From Chryseobacterium formosense (GTDB lineage Bacteria; Bacteroidota; Bacteroidia; Flavobacteriales; Weeksellaceae), in assembly GCF_900116415.1 (NCBI RefSeq), contig NZ_FPAP01000002.1, positions 1,112,891-1,176,890 of the forward strand: a stretch of 64,000 nucleotides of DNA. Reading direction: 5' to 3'. Positions within the stretch are counted from its first letter, which is position 1; each line of letters opens with the position of its first letter. The notes beneath the pieces are model-generated. The model made no database searches. It saw nothing but the letters and a program-made list of their open reading frames with translations, and was not told where the DNA came from. A program made the translations under genes and the position numbers. Positions 16,982 through 26,127 of this stretch are shown here, piece after piece.

Positions 16982-19081
16982 ATGAAAAAACTAAATATTG
17001 CAGCACTTGCATTTTCGGGTGTTGTATTTCTAAATTCTTGTGGTACTGCTCAAAAGACTGTCGAAAAAACAGAAAAAGCATCCACAAATCTTGTTGTTGA
17101 AAATTCCTCTTTAACTATTTATCCCGAAAATGGTCTTAATTTATCGTATATGGATAAAACGGTTCGTCCACAGGATGATTTCTTCAGCTATGTCAACGGA
17201 AACTGGGTGAAAGAAACGCAAATTCCTTCGGATAAAGCAAGTTGGGGATCTTTCAATGCATTGAGAGAAAATGTAGATGATGCATCACTCGATATTTTAA
17301 ATAAAATTTTAACTGAAAAATATGCAGAAGGTTCAGAAGGTCAAAAAATCCAGAATCTGTACGCGTCTTTCATGGATGTTGAAAAGAGAAATAAAGAAGG
17401 AATAGCTCCGATCAAATCTGATTTGGCTAAAATCGATGCGATTAAAAATGTAAATGACCTGCAGAAATATCTTTTGGAAGCCACAAAACTGGGTGATAAT
17501 TCATTCTACGGTTGGAGAGTGGGCGCAGACATGAAAAACTCCAAAATGAATGCGGTTTATTTAGGTGGTCCGGATCTTGGTTTGGGAAGAGATTATTATC
17601 AGAAAGTAAATGAAGCCAATACAAAAACACTTACGGAATATCAGAACTATGTAGCTAAATTATTTGGAATTTTAGGATATAAAAATTCTGATTCGGCAGC
17701 CAAAAATGTGGTTGATTTTGAAAAGCAATTAGCTAATTATCTGTTAACTTTAGAGCAAAACAGAGATGCCAATTTAAGATACAATCCTAAAAATGTTTCC
17801 GAGCTTTCAGGTTTGGTAAAAAATGTCAATTTAGCAAAATACCTTACTGATGCCGGCGTAAATACAGATAAAGTAATTGTTGGCGAACTGAAATATTATC
17901 AGAATATGGATCAGTTTATCAACCAGAAAAATCTTCCTTTGTTAAAAGATTATCTGAAATATCATGTGGTTAACGGAAATGCAAGTAACCTGGGAGAAAG
18001 TTTGGATAATATCCGTTTCGATTTTTATTCTAAATATCTTCAGGGACAAAAGGAGCAACGTGCGATGGATAAAAGAGGTTTGGCGCTTGTAAACGGAGTT
18101 TTGGGTGAAGCTTTCGGGAAATTGTATGTAGATAAATATTTTACTCCGGAGTCTAAACAGCAGATGGAAATGTACATCGATTATCTGTTGAAGTCATTCA
18201 AAAAACATATTAATGATATGGATTGGATGTCGCCTGAAACCAAAGTAAAAGCTCAGGAAAAATTATCAAAATTCACTGTGAAAATTGCTTATCCGGATCA
18301 GTGGAAAGATTATTCTAAATTAAAAGTGGAAGCTCCTGCTCAAGGTGCAACTTTATATTCAAATCTTCAAAATGTTTCAGCTTGGCAATATCAAAAAAGC
18401 TTGGAAAAAGTTGGAAAACCTGTTGATAAAACCGAGTGGGGAATGTCTCCTCAAACCGTAAACGCTTATTACAGCGGTTCAAATAACGAAATCGTTTTCC
18501 CTGCAGCGATTCTTCAGCCGCCTTTCTATAATCCAAAAGCAGATGCGGCAGTTAATTTTGGTGGAATCGGGGCAGTTATCGGGCACGAAATTTCTCATGG
18601 CTTCGACGATAGCGGTTCAAGATTCGATGGTGACGGAAATCTGAATAATTGGTGGACAGATCAGGATCGTAAGAACTTTGATGCAAAAGTAGGACAATTA
18701 GCTGCGCAGTACAACGCTTACGAGCCGGTAAAAGGCAGTTTTGTGAATGGTAAATTTACAAGTGGTGAAAATATCGGAGATCTTGGTGGAGTAGCGGTTG
18801 CTTATGATGCGCTTCAAATGTATTTAAAAGATAAAGGAGATGTCGGTTTAATCAGTGGATATAATCAGGATCAGAGATTTTTTATGAGCTGGGCAACAGT
18901 CTGGAGAACAAAATCTACCGACCAGTATATGATTAATCAGGTGAAAACAGATCCGCATTCTCCAGGGTATTTCAGAGCATTTGGTCCTTTGGTAAATCAG
19001 GATTCTTTTATGAAAGCATTCGATATTAAGCCGGGAGACAAATTATATAAAGCTCCTGCAGACAGAATAAAAATCTGGTAA
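16982..19081 (+). CDS. M13 family zinc metallopeptidase, lipoprotein
   Basis: 699 residues. Lipoprotein signal peptide MKKLNIAALAFSGVVFLNSC with lipobox LNSC. Zinc site HEISH: His535, Glu536, His539; third ligand Glu596 in ENIGDLGG, with Asp600; VNAYY upstream and C-terminal R-I-K-I-W. It shares long stretches with the preceding gene (V-R-P-Q-D-D-F near the N-terminus, V-N-F-G-G-I-G-A-V-I-G-H-E) and is a tandem duplicate, but it is anchored to a membrane where the first copy is soluble. Own terminator at 19104. Confidence 0.93.
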   Translation: MKKLNIAALAFSGVVFLNSCGTAQKTVEKTEKASTNLVVENSSLTIYPENGLNLSYMDKTVRPQDDFFSYVNGNWVKETQIPSDKASWGSFNALRENVDDASLDILNKILTEKYAEGSEGQKIQNLYASFMDVEKRNKEGIAPIKSDLAKIDAIKNVNDLQKYLLEATKLGDNSFYGWRVGADMKNSKMNAVYLGGPDLGLGRDYYQKVNEANTKTLTEYQNYVAKLFGILGYKNSDSAAKNVVDFEKQLANYLLTLEQNRDANLRYNPKNVSELSGLVKNVNLAKYLTDAGVNTDKVIVGELKYYQNMDQFINQKNLPLLKDYLKYHVVNGNASNLGESLDNIRFDFYSKYLQGQKEQRAMDKRGLALVNGVLGEAFGKLYVDKYFTPESKQQMEMYIDYLLKSFKKHINDMDWMSPETKVKAQEKLSKFTVKIAYPDQWKDYSKLKVEAPAQGATLYSNLQNVSAWQYQKSLEKVGKPVDKTEWGMSPQTVNAYYSGSNNEIVFPAAILQPPFYNPKADAAVNFGGIGAVIGHEISHGFDDSGSRFDGDGNLNNWWTDQDRKNFDAKVGQLAAQYNAYEPVKGSFVNGKFTSGENIGDLGGVAVAYDALQMYLKDKGDVGLISGYNQDQRFFMSWATVWRTKSTDQYMINQVKTDPHSPGYFRAFGPLVNQDSFMKAFDIKPGDKLYKAPADRIKIW

Positions 19082-19103
19082 TTTTCAATGTAAAATTATT
19101 GTT

Positions 19104-19132
19104 AAAACGCATCTTTTTGGTGCGTTTTTTTA
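19104..19132 (+). terminator. Intrinsic terminator of the second M13 gene
   Basis: AAAACGCA, short loop, TGCGTTTT with a run of T. Separates the peptidase gene from the T6SS sheath pair. Confidence 0.8.
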
Positions 19133-19321
19133 TTTATTTTTCATAGATTAGTGATACCAAAAAAGATTGTTAATCATTTAATTACAACTGTGTAGTCGAA
19201 TTGTTTTAAAAAAATCTTCACAAAATTTTGTATGTTAGACTTTTTTTATAAATTTAAACATTGGATTGGTCAAATATTTGCTAATTCAAACCAAAATCAG
19301 GAATCACAAAAAAATAATAAT

Positions 19322-19768
19322 ATGGCAATGTTCAATTATGGTGTTGGCGGAAACGAGGTAAAAGTTGATGCTAATGAAGCAATCCAGGAAATCCAGGAAA
19401 ATAAATCCCTTATTGTAAGTCAGCTGACTACAGACGAATCTTATGTTCCAGAAATTGTTACAGGATTAAAAACAGTAGATGATGTCTTCAAACATTTTCA
19501 GCCTTCAGTTTCTGTACAACATGAAACACAGGATGGAAGCATGGTAGAAGAGGAGTTTCGTTTTCAGAATCTTGCAGATTTCACTCCCAAAAGTCTTACT
19601 CAAAAATCAGATTACCTTCAGCAGCTTAGTATGGAGCAGGAGCAATACAATAAAATTGTTCGCCAGCTTAAAACTAATAAAATTCTTAGAAATATGCTTG
19701 AAAATGAACAGACAAGAGCTGCTTTCATTGAAGCATTAAAGGATGTGGCACAAGAACTTGAAAAATAA
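19322..19768 (+). CDS. tssB: T6SS contractile sheath small subunit TssB (Bacteroidota type iii)
   Basis: 149 residues from the ATG at 19322 (MAMFNYGVGGNEVKVD). An in-frame ATG at 19232 would add a 30-residue, unrelated-looking leader, so I prefer the shorter form. Sequence pattern G-V-G-G-N-E-V-K-V-D-A-N-E-A and the C-terminal F-T-P-K-S-L...Y-N-K-I-V-R-Q-L-K-x-N-K with L-E-N-E-x-T-R-A-A-F match TssB of the Bacteroidota T6SS(iii). TssB and TssC form the contractile sheath in the cytoplasm. Followed 23 bp later by tssC. No other T6SS gene (tssK, F, G, E, hcp, vgrG, clpV) is in the window. Confidence 0.8.
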   Translation: MAMFNYGVGGNEVKVDANEAIQEIQENKSLIVSQLTTDESYVPEIVTGLKTVDDVFKHFQPSVSVQHETQDGSMVEEEFRFQNLADFTPKSLTQKSDYLQQLSMEQEQYNKIVRQLKTNKILRNMLENEQTRAAFIEALKDVAQELEK

Positions 19769-19791
19769 TTAAACGAAATCACACTAAAATC

Positions 19792-21153
19792 ATGGATAGT
19801 AAGTTACAGGCTGCAGAAAGTCAACAGCATAATCAGCAACAACAGGCTGGAAGACCAAAAGGAAATCCGCTTGAAGAATTAAATAAAATAGGTGGGTTTG
19901 GCTTTATAGAATCTGTTGTAGACGGAATCGCCAATATGAACCCTACCAGAAAAGCAAGAAAAGAAATTTTCCTGAATGACGGTAATAAAGCAGACGAAAG
20001 AAAAGAGCTTCTCCAGAAGATCAATCTTTGGGTAGATCTTTTAAGTTCAAATGAACCTGCCGAAAAAATGGCAGATACCTGCAAAACAAAAGCACAGAAT
20101 GCAGAGCAAAACCTGAAGCATAATCTTAAAAATGCTTTGGATGCTTCACGTCAGCTTGAAACCTCTTACAGAACAGTTGCCCAATTCTACAAAAATACAG
20201 AACTTGATAAAGTAGATAACGTAAGCATCGTGAATGCAACCTTAGATCAGGTTTCAGATTTAGATAACCCTATCTTTATTGAGGCAATCGCTGAAGAATT
20301 TAAAAACTATTATGACCGTCTTGATTTGAGAGACAACTATTCTATTTTGGCAATTCCCGGTTATTTGGGATCCAATAAAGTAGTTGAAAAATGGGCGAAA
20401 ATCTGTAACGAAAACAAAGTAATGATGGTTACCGATTTTGCCAATCTTGATAAACCGGATGATGTTGTAGATTTATTTCATTCTGCGAATCTTACAGGAG
20501 GTGAATTGCACAGAAGTAATGTCATCATGACTTGTAACTGGCTGGTTGGTCGTGGTAAAGCAGAAGAAGTAGGAGAGGAAGAAAACGTAGAGCTTCCACC
20601 GTCAACTTCATTGGCAGGAAAAATCCACAAAACACTGATGTCTCAGGTTGCTGCCGGTAAAAAACACGGTAACATCAACGAAGTAGATGCTGTAAAATTC
20701 GAATTGAAAAAAAGTGAAATTTCTCAGCTGGAAAAAATGGGCTTAGTTCCTATGGTGAACGAATACGGTAAGATCATGGCATTCTCTGCAAAAACATTGT
20801 TTACGGGAGATAATATCGGTCTTCAGACATATTCTGTCGTTCGTGTATTCGATTATGTAACCAAAGTTTTATTGGATTTCTTAAACAGAAGAGCCTTCGA
20901 AAACTGGAATGCAAGAAACGAAGACGATTTGAGAAGACAGATTGTAAGTTTCTTAGACGGTATCAAAGGTGCTGATAAGCTGATCGAAAAATTCAAAATT
21001 GTACGTTTCGAACAGGATAAGGTAAATAAAGACAGAGTTTGGCTAGACATCAGACTTACTCCTTATTTCCCGACAAAAAGTTTTGTTATCAAACTAGACG
21101 GTCATAAAGGTGATGACGGTAATGAGTGGGATGCAGAATATATCCAGGATTAA
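19792..21153 (+). CDS. tssC: T6SS contractile sheath large subunit TssC (DUF5458)
   Basis: 453 residues, cytosolic, matching the DUF5458/TssC family of T6SS(iii). A Q-rich N-terminal tail (residues 5-25) precedes the conserved NPLEELNKIGGFGFIES. Mid-protein FYDRLDLRDNYSILAIPGYL and the C-terminal RIWLDIRLTPYFPTKSFVIKLDGH-like strand, which interlocks with TssB in the sheath, are visible. Forms an operon with tssB and ends at a terminator at 21175. Strong family match. Confidence 0.85.
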   Translation: MDSKLQAAESQQHNQQQQAGRPKGNPLEELNKIGGFGFIESVVDGIANMNPTRKARKEIFLNDGNKADERKELLQKINLWVDLLSSNEPAEKMADTCKTKAQNAEQNLKHNLKNALDASRQLETSYRTVAQFYKNTELDKVDNVSIVNATLDQVSDLDNPIFIEAIAEEFKNYYDRLDLRDNYSILAIPGYLGSNKVVEKWAKICNENKVMMVTDFANLDKPDDVVDLFHSANLTGGELHRSNVIMTCNWLVGRGKAEEVGEEENVELPPSTSLAGKIHKTLMSQVAAGKKHGNINEVDAVKFELKKSEISQLEKMGLVPMVNEYGKIMAFSAKTLFTGDNIGLQTYSVVRVFDYVTKVLLDFLNRRAFENWNARNEDDLRRQIVSFLDGIKGADKLIEKFKIVRFEQDKVNKDRVWLDIRLTPYFPTKSFVIKLDGHKGDDGNEWDAEYIQD

Positions 21154-21174
21154 ATTTCCCAATATTTAATATAC

Positions 21175-21205
21175 AAACCGGTGCGTCAAAACATCGGTTT
21201 TTTAT
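21175..21205 (+). terminator. Intrinsic terminator of the tssBC operon
   Basis: AAACCGGTG, loop, CATCGGTTT followed by a T-run; one G-T wobble pair. It separates tssC from the lipoprotein gene. Confidence 0.75.
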
Positions 21206-21232
21206 TTTTTAATTAAATTTTAAAATCGTTTA

Positions 21233-21706
21233 ATGAAAAATTATTCGTTCATCATTTTCGTATTTGTCATTTTATTTTCAATAATAGGTTGTAAAAAAGA
21301 ATATCAAAGACCTCAGAAATATGAGATCGACCTTTTTGCCAATGAAAAAAAAGATACGGTAACAGGATATATAATGTCTGAAGATGAAGCTTACGGAATC
21401 AGTGATATGGTAATTGCGAGCTCAGATATTTCTGTTTCAGACAGTTCTTCTGGGCGTGGAAAACCGATTTATATTTATAGCGTTAATTCCGGTGATCTAT
21501 TGTTCAGCAAAAGAGATTCTGCAATTTCGTATCCGTATCATTTTTTATCTAACAGTAAATTAGATTTAAAAAAAGAAAAAAATGATTCGGTGTATGTTTT
21601 TTTAGAAAAATTAAGAGGCTACAAATCTATTGCTGAGATGAAAAATATTAAATATCAATGGCTAAAAGGAGCTCCTGTTTATATTCTTGATAACGAGAAA
21701 AAATAA
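21233..21706 (+). CDS. Putative lipoprotein of unknown function
   Basis: 157 residues; lipoprotein signal MKNYSFIIFVFVILFSIIGC with Cys20 and the following KKEY. The mature part is polar with a serine-rich patch (SSDISVSDSSSGRGK) and a C-terminal helix-strand region (GYKSIAEMKNIKYQWLKGAPVYI). I do not recognise a domain. It lies between the tssBC terminator and mutY and is probably its own unit. Confidence 0.65.
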   Translation: MKNYSFIIFVFVILFSIIGCKKEYQRPQKYEIDLFANEKKDTVTGYIMSEDEAYGISDMVIASSDISVSDSSSGRGKPIYIYSVNSGDLLFSKRDSAISYPYHFLSNSKLDLKKEKNDSVYVFLEKLRGYKSIAEMKNIKYQWLKGAPVYILDNEKK

Positions 21707-21717
21707 TTTTATCTTTG
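21687..21717 (+). promoter_or_regulatory. Promoter of mutY
   Basis: TTG at 21687-21689, 20 bp, then TATCTTTG at 21710-21717: a full match to the Bacteroidota primary-sigma consensus (TTG..TAnnTTTG). It overlaps the end of the upstream lipoprotein gene and lies 22 bp before the mutY TTG start. Confidence 0.65.
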
Positions 21718-21739
21718 CTCATCTAAATGAATTGGTTTT

Positions 21740-22786
21740 TTGGAAAAGAATAAAAATACTTCAGACTTTCTTCATATTGGTAACAAGCTGTTGAAATGGT
21801 ATGACAAAAATGCGAGAGATTTACCGTTCAGAAAAACCAAAGATCCTTATAAAATCTGGATTTGTGAGATTGTTTTTCAGCAGACCAGAATTGCGCAGGG
21901 TCTGAATCATTATAACAATTTCATTGAAAGATTTCCCGATGTACAAACTTTGGCAAAAGCTCCCGAAGATGAGGTTTTGCTGTATTGGAAAGGTTTGGGA
22001 TATTACTCACGTGCGATAAACATTCACAAAGCGGCACAGCAGATCATTAATGATTATAAAGGAATTTTTCCTTCAGAATATGAAGAAATTTTAAAATTAA
22101 AAGGAATAGGGAAATATACCGCAGCAGCAGTTTCCAGTATTTGTTTTGACGGAAAAATGCCTGCAGTGGACGGAAATTTTTATCGTGTGCTGAGCAGAAT
22201 ATTCGCAGATGATTTTGATATTTCAAATTCTAAATCTTTTACTTATTTTTCTCAGCTGTCAACTCTGATAATGCCCGAAAATGTCGGCGATTTTAATCAG
22301 GCGATGATGGATTTGGGCTCGGAAATCTGCAAACCTAAGAATCCTGTCTGCGGTGAATGTCCTGTAAATGAAGATTGTCTTGCTTTTTCATTAAATAAAG
22401 TTTCGGAGTTTCCTATTAAAACAAAAAAAACAAAAGCGCAGGATTTACAATTGCAATATTATTTTGTTCATCGAAACGGTCAGTTTCTTATTCAGCAAAG
22501 AAAAGATGATTTTATCTGGAAGAAATTGTTCGAATTCCCATCAAAAATTTCTGATGATTTAAAACCATTTATAAAAAGTGTAAAAACCATCAGTCATAAG
22601 CTTACCCACAAAAATTTAAGCATAGAAATTTTTAATGTTGAGGTTGATTCTGAAACAGTTTGGGAAGATTTTATTACTAAAAACAATTATATCATCACTG
22701 ATGTTGAGGGTTCTCATGAAAGATCTTTTCCAAAACCTTTGGAAAATTATATCCAGAATTATGAAGCAGCTTATAGGATTTTGTAG
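21740..22786 (+). CDS. mutY: A/G-specific adenine DNA glycosylase MutY
   Basis: 348 residues, normal for MutY. Helix-hairpin-helix LKGIGKYTAAAVSS, catalytic Asp in AVDGNFYRVLSR, and a [4Fe-4S] cluster motif C-x6-C-x2-C-x5-C (CKPKNPVCGECPVNEDC). A NUDIX-like C-terminal domain that recognises 8-oxoG starts near residue 230 (YYFVHRNGQFLIQQR). It removes A mispaired with 8-oxoG. The frame has no ATG near the start; TTG at 21740 is the likely initiator (ATT at 21731 is the only other option before an upstream stop), supported by the promoter at 21687-21717. Confidence 0.93.
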   Translation: MEKNKNTSDFLHIGNKLLKWYDKNARDLPFRKTKDPYKIWICEIVFQQTRIAQGLNHYNNFIERFPDVQTLAKAPEDEVLLYWKGLGYYSRAINIHKAAQQIINDYKGIFPSEYEEILKLKGIGKYTAAAVSSICFDGKMPAVDGNFYRVLSRIFADDFDISNSKSFTYFSQLSTLIMPENVGDFNQAMMDLGSEICKPKNPVCGECPVNEDCLAFSLNKVSEFPIKTKKTKAQDLQLQYYFVHRNGQFLIQQRKDDFIWKKLFEFPSKISDDLKPFIKSVKTISHKLTHKNLSIEIFNVEVDSETVWEDFITKNNYIITDVEGSHERSFPKPLENYIQNYEAAYRIL

Positions 22787-22837
22787 GAAGGAAGTTGGAT
22801 GATGGAAGATTACAGTTTTAAGAATAAAACTTTTCTA

Positions 22838-22947
22838 ATAAGTGAAATTTTCGATTGAAACTGGTCTTAGCTGAGTGAAACGCCTTTGCGAACGAAAAAT
22901 ATGCAATAACTAATAAAAAAATCTTTGTGGACTTTGCGTTAAAAAAA
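22838..22947. repeat. Intergenic repeat, copy B (CTTTGTG..CTTTGCGTT family)
   Basis: ATAAGTGAAAT, AAACGCCTTTGCGAAC, then ATCTTTGTGGACTTTGCGTT: the same word order as the copy at 14449-14540. It fills the gap between mutY and gldD. Confidence 0.6.
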
Positions 22948-23029
22948 TCTTCTCCAACAAAATTCAAAACTCATTGAAATGCTGAAATTTGTATCTTAAA
23001 ATCTGAAATGTAATTTGTATTTTTGCCGG

Positions 23030-23587
23030 ATGATTAAAAAAGTCATTTTTATTTTTGTTTCGATGCTAATTATTTCGTGTGCAAAAGAAGCTACTCCAAA
23101 ACCTTACGGAGAGCTGAGACTGGAGTATCCTGCGCCGAAATATCAGAAATTTGAGCCTAACTGTATGTACTCCTTTGAGATTTCAGATTTTGCCAAAATT
23201 TATGATGCCAAAAGACCTTGTTGGTATTATCTGAACTATCCGAAAATGAAAGCCAAAATTTTCCTGACCTATTATCCGATCAATAATGATTTTGCACAGC
23301 AGATTCAGGAAACAGAAAAAATGGTTTACAAACATACCATAAAAGCAAGTTCGATCGATACAAAATCTTTCGAATATCCTGAAAGAAAAGTCTACGGTAA
23401 TTTTTATGAGCTGAAAGGACAGGCTGCTTCCAATCTGCAGTTTTATGCAACCGACAGTACAAAACATTTCGTGACAGGATATTTATATTTCAATTCTAGA
23501 CCAAAACCCGATTCTCTAGCTCCTGCAATAGATTATATCAAGAAAGATATGATGCATTTGCTGGATACTTTTGAATGGAAAAAATAA
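23030..23587 (+). CDS. gldD: Gliding motility lipoprotein GldD
   Basis: 185 residues from ATG 23030: MIKKVIFIFVSMLIISC is a lipoprotein signal peptide with Cys17. An ATG at 23015 would spoil the signal and overlaps a perfect -7 box (TATTTTTG, 23018-23025), so the inner start is preferred with an almost leaderless mRNA. The mature sequence (ATPKPYGELRLEYPAPKYQ, CWYYLNYPKMKAKIFLTYYPI) matches GldD, a Bacteroidota-specific lipoprotein needed for gliding and linked to type IX secretion. It follows mutY, as in many flavobacteria. Confidence 0.88.
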   Translation: MIKKVIFIFVSMLIISCAKEATPKPYGELRLEYPAPKYQKFEPNCMYSFEISDFAKIYDAKRPCWYYLNYPKMKAKIFLTYYPINNDFAQQIQETEKMVYKHTIKASSIDTKSFEYPERKVYGNFYELKGQAASNLQFYATDSTKHFVTGYLYFNSRPKPDSLAPAIDYIKKDMMHLLDTFEWKK

Positions 23588-23658
23588 AAAATTTTAAAAA
23601 CACATAACAACAGATATGCAACCTTTGGATTGCATATGACATTAAAAAATAACAGTAT

Positions 23659-24582
23659 ATGAAACTTTTAGTCGTAGGAAGCGTGGCATTTGATGCAATT
23701 GAGACGCCGTTTGGTAAAACAGATAAAATTTTAGGAGGAGCAGCTACATATATCGGGATCACATCTTCTATTTTGGGAGTGAAATCCGGAATTGTATCGG
23801 TCGTTGGCGGAGATTTTCCACAAGAATATCTGGATATGTTTACCAACAGAGACATAAATATTGAAGGAATAGAAATTGTAAAAGAAGGTAAAACATTCTT
23901 CTGGGCAGGAAAATATCATAATGACCTGAATACAAGAGACACTTTAGCGACTGAAGTGAACGTTTTGGAAAATTTTGATCCTAAAATTCCAGATTCTATG
24001 CAGGATGCAGAGATTTTATTATTAGGAAATCTTCACCCGGGAGTTCAGCTTTCTGTACTTGAAAAAATGAATCAGCGCCCTAAATTGGTCATCTTAGACA
24101 CGATGAATTTCTGGATGGATTCTGCAATGGATATTCTTAAAGATATGATTGCAAAAACGGATGTTATCAGCATCAACGACGAAGAAGCAAGACAGCTTTC
24201 AGGAGAATATTCTTTGGTAAAAGCAGCGAAGAAAATCCACACAATGGGTCCTGATTATGTGATCATCAAAAAAGGGGAGCACGGTGCATTATTATTCCAC
24301 GACAACAAAATATTTGCAATTCCTGCGCTTCCTTTGGAAGAAGTTTTCGATCCGACAGGAGCAGGAGATACTTTTGCAGGTGGTTTTGCAGCTTATCTTG
24401 CTAAAAAAGGAAAATTCGATTTCGAAACCATGAAATCTGCATTGATCGTAGGATCTGCAATGGCGTCTTTCACAGTGGAAAAATTCGGAACCGAAAGATT
24501 AGAAGAAGTAAATGAAGCAGATATTCAAAGCAGATTAAAACAATTTAAAGAATTAACGACTTTTGATGTAGAACTGCAATAA
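23659..24582 (+). CDS. PfkB family carbohydrate/nucleoside kinase
   Basis: 307 residues, ribokinase fold. N-terminal strand MKLLVVGSVAFDAIETPFG and gly-rich GGAATYIGITSS; C-terminal signature DPTGAGDTFAGGFAAYLA with the catalytic Asp in GAGD and the anion hole G-A-G. No signal peptide. It phosphorylates a sugar or nucleoside with ATP; substrate not evident. Closely conserved in Bacteroidota. 71 bp after gldD, possibly cotranscribed. Confidence 0.88.
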   Translation: MKLLVVGSVAFDAIETPFGKTDKILGGAATYIGITSSILGVKSGIVSVVGGDFPQEYLDMFTNRDINIEGIEIVKEGKTFFWAGKYHNDLNTRDTLATEVNVLENFDPKIPDSMQDAEILLLGNLHPGVQLSVLEKMNQRPKLVILDTMNFWMDSAMDILKDMIAKTDVISINDEEARQLSGEYSLVKAAKKIHTMGPDYVIIKKGEHGALLFHDNKIFAIPALPLEEVFDPTGAGDTFAGGFAAYLAKKGKFDFETMKSALIVGSAMASFTVEKFGTERLEEVNEADIQSRLKQFKELTTFDVELQ

Positions 24583-24669
24583 ATAATCTCTTTTAAGAAA
24601 TATTTATAATAAAAAATTTAGTGCAATTCATTAAGAATTCTAAATTTGCAACTTGTTTAAAAATGTAAA

Positions 24670-26037
24670 ATGATAAATAAACTAAAAATCACTTTTCTTC
24701 TTGGAGTTTTCACGATGTTGTTCTCAGGGAATATGAATGCTCAGCTAAAGAAAGGACAGTTGGTAGACGGTATTGCAGCAGTAATTGGTGACGAGATCGT
24801 GTTGGAATCTGATGTGGAAGAGCAGATAAATTACGGAAAACAGCAGGGAGCTTCAACTACCGACAGATGTGAGTTTTTGGAAAACTTAATCAACAATAAA
24901 CTTCTTGTTTACGAAGCAAAAAGAGATACCTTAATTGAAAACCGTTCTGCTATGATTAAAGATCAGGCAAACGCAAAGTATAATCAGATGCTTTCACAGT
25001 TTCCTGACGAAAAAACAATGCTTGCCGCATATAAGTTCAGAAATCAGTATGAGATGAAAAATATGATCGAAAAAATCGATACAGATACTTATTACGGACA
25101 GGCAAAATACCAAAGAATTACCGAAAAGGCAGACGTTACCCCGAACGAGGTAACTGATTTCTACAATATGTACAAATCTCAGCTTCCGGAAATCAAAGAC
25201 GAGGTTTCTCTTTCGCAGATTATGATGTTCCCTAAACTTACGGAAGCTCATAAAGATGAACTCATTGGTAAGCTTAAAAAAATCAAGGCCGATATTCAGG
25301 GTGGAGAAAGTTTTGACAGTCAAGCCAGAATTTACTCTGATGATAAAGGAACCGCTGCAAATGGTGGTTTGATGAAAAACATCTTTAAAGGACAGATGGT
25401 AAAACCTTTTGAAGCTGCAGCTTTAAACCTTCAGGAAGGCGAAATTTCGGATCCTGTAGAGTCTGAATTTGGGTATCATATTATTCAATTGGTGAAAAAG
25501 TCTGGTAAAGCTTACGATGCAAGACACATTCTTTTGATGGCTACTCCTACCGATGAAGAGATTACCACCGCTAAAAAGAAATTAGACAGTATCAGAGGAT
25601 TGATTTTGGCGGAAAAAATGACTTTTAAAGACGCTGCATTTAAATTTTCAGATGATAAAAGAACCAAATTCAATGCAGGGGTAATTCCGGGAGCAGATGG
25701 TTCAAGTAAAATTGAGAGAGTAAGTATTCCCGGGATTATCAGTTATGAACTTGCAGGTTTGAATAAGAACGATATTACTACCGCATTTGATGATACCGAC
25801 GAAAGAGAAAGAAAAGTGGTGAAGATTGTAAAGATCGATGATGTAATCCCGTCACACCAGATTACTCTTGAAACGGATTATGACAGAATCAAACAGATGG
25901 CTCTTAATAAACGAAAAGGTGAAATGGTCGAAAAGTTTGTGAACTCAAAACTTCCAACAACATTTATCTCTATCGATGGAAGATATGACAGTTGTAGTTT
26001 TAAAGGCAACTGGAAAAAAGAATCACTTAGCAAATAG
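24670..26037 (+). CDS. SurA-like periplasmic peptidylprolyl isomerase
   Basis: 455 residues with signal peptide ending MNA-Q. The N-terminal SurA chaperone domain (GQLVDGIAAVIGDEIVLESDVEEQ) is followed by two PPIC (parvulin) domains, at about 175-275 (DEVSLSQIMMFP, GGLMKNIFKGQMVKPFEAAA, ESEFGYHIIQLV) and 280-395 (YDARHILLMATP). Similar to bacterial SurA, which chaperones outer-membrane proteins through the periplasm. Followed by a strong terminator. An isolated gene in this window. Confidence 0.9.
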   Translation: MINKLKITFLLGVFTMLFSGNMNAQLKKGQLVDGIAAVIGDEIVLESDVEEQINYGKQQGASTTDRCEFLENLINNKLLVYEAKRDTLIENRSAMIKDQANAKYNQMLSQFPDEKTMLAAYKFRNQYEMKNMIEKIDTDTYYGQAKYQRITEKADVTPNEVTDFYNMYKSQLPEIKDEVSLSQIMMFPKLTEAHKDELIGKLKKIKADIQGGESFDSQARIYSDDKGTAANGGLMKNIFKGQMVKPFEAAALNLQEGEISDPVESEFGYHIIQLVKKSGKAYDARHILLMATPTDEEITTAKKKLDSIRGLILAEKMTFKDAAFKFSDDKRTKFNAGVIPGADGSSKIERVSIPGIISYELAGLNKNDITTAFDDTDERERKVVKIVKIDDVIPSHQITLETDYDRIKQMALNKRKGEMVEKFVNSKLPTTFISIDGRYDSCSFKGNWKKESLSK

Positions 26038-26042
26038 AATAT

Positions 26043-26071
26043 AAACCTTCAGATTTTCTGAAGGTTTTTTT
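26043..26071 (+). terminator. Intrinsic terminator of the SurA-like gene
   Basis: AAACCTTCAG, five-base loop, CTGAAGGTTT followed by TTTT. Starts 5 bp after the stop codon. Confidence 0.88.
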
Positions 26072-26127
26072 ATGGAAAATAATCTTTAGATACATTGTAA
26101 AATCTACGTTTTTAGTATTTTTACCTG

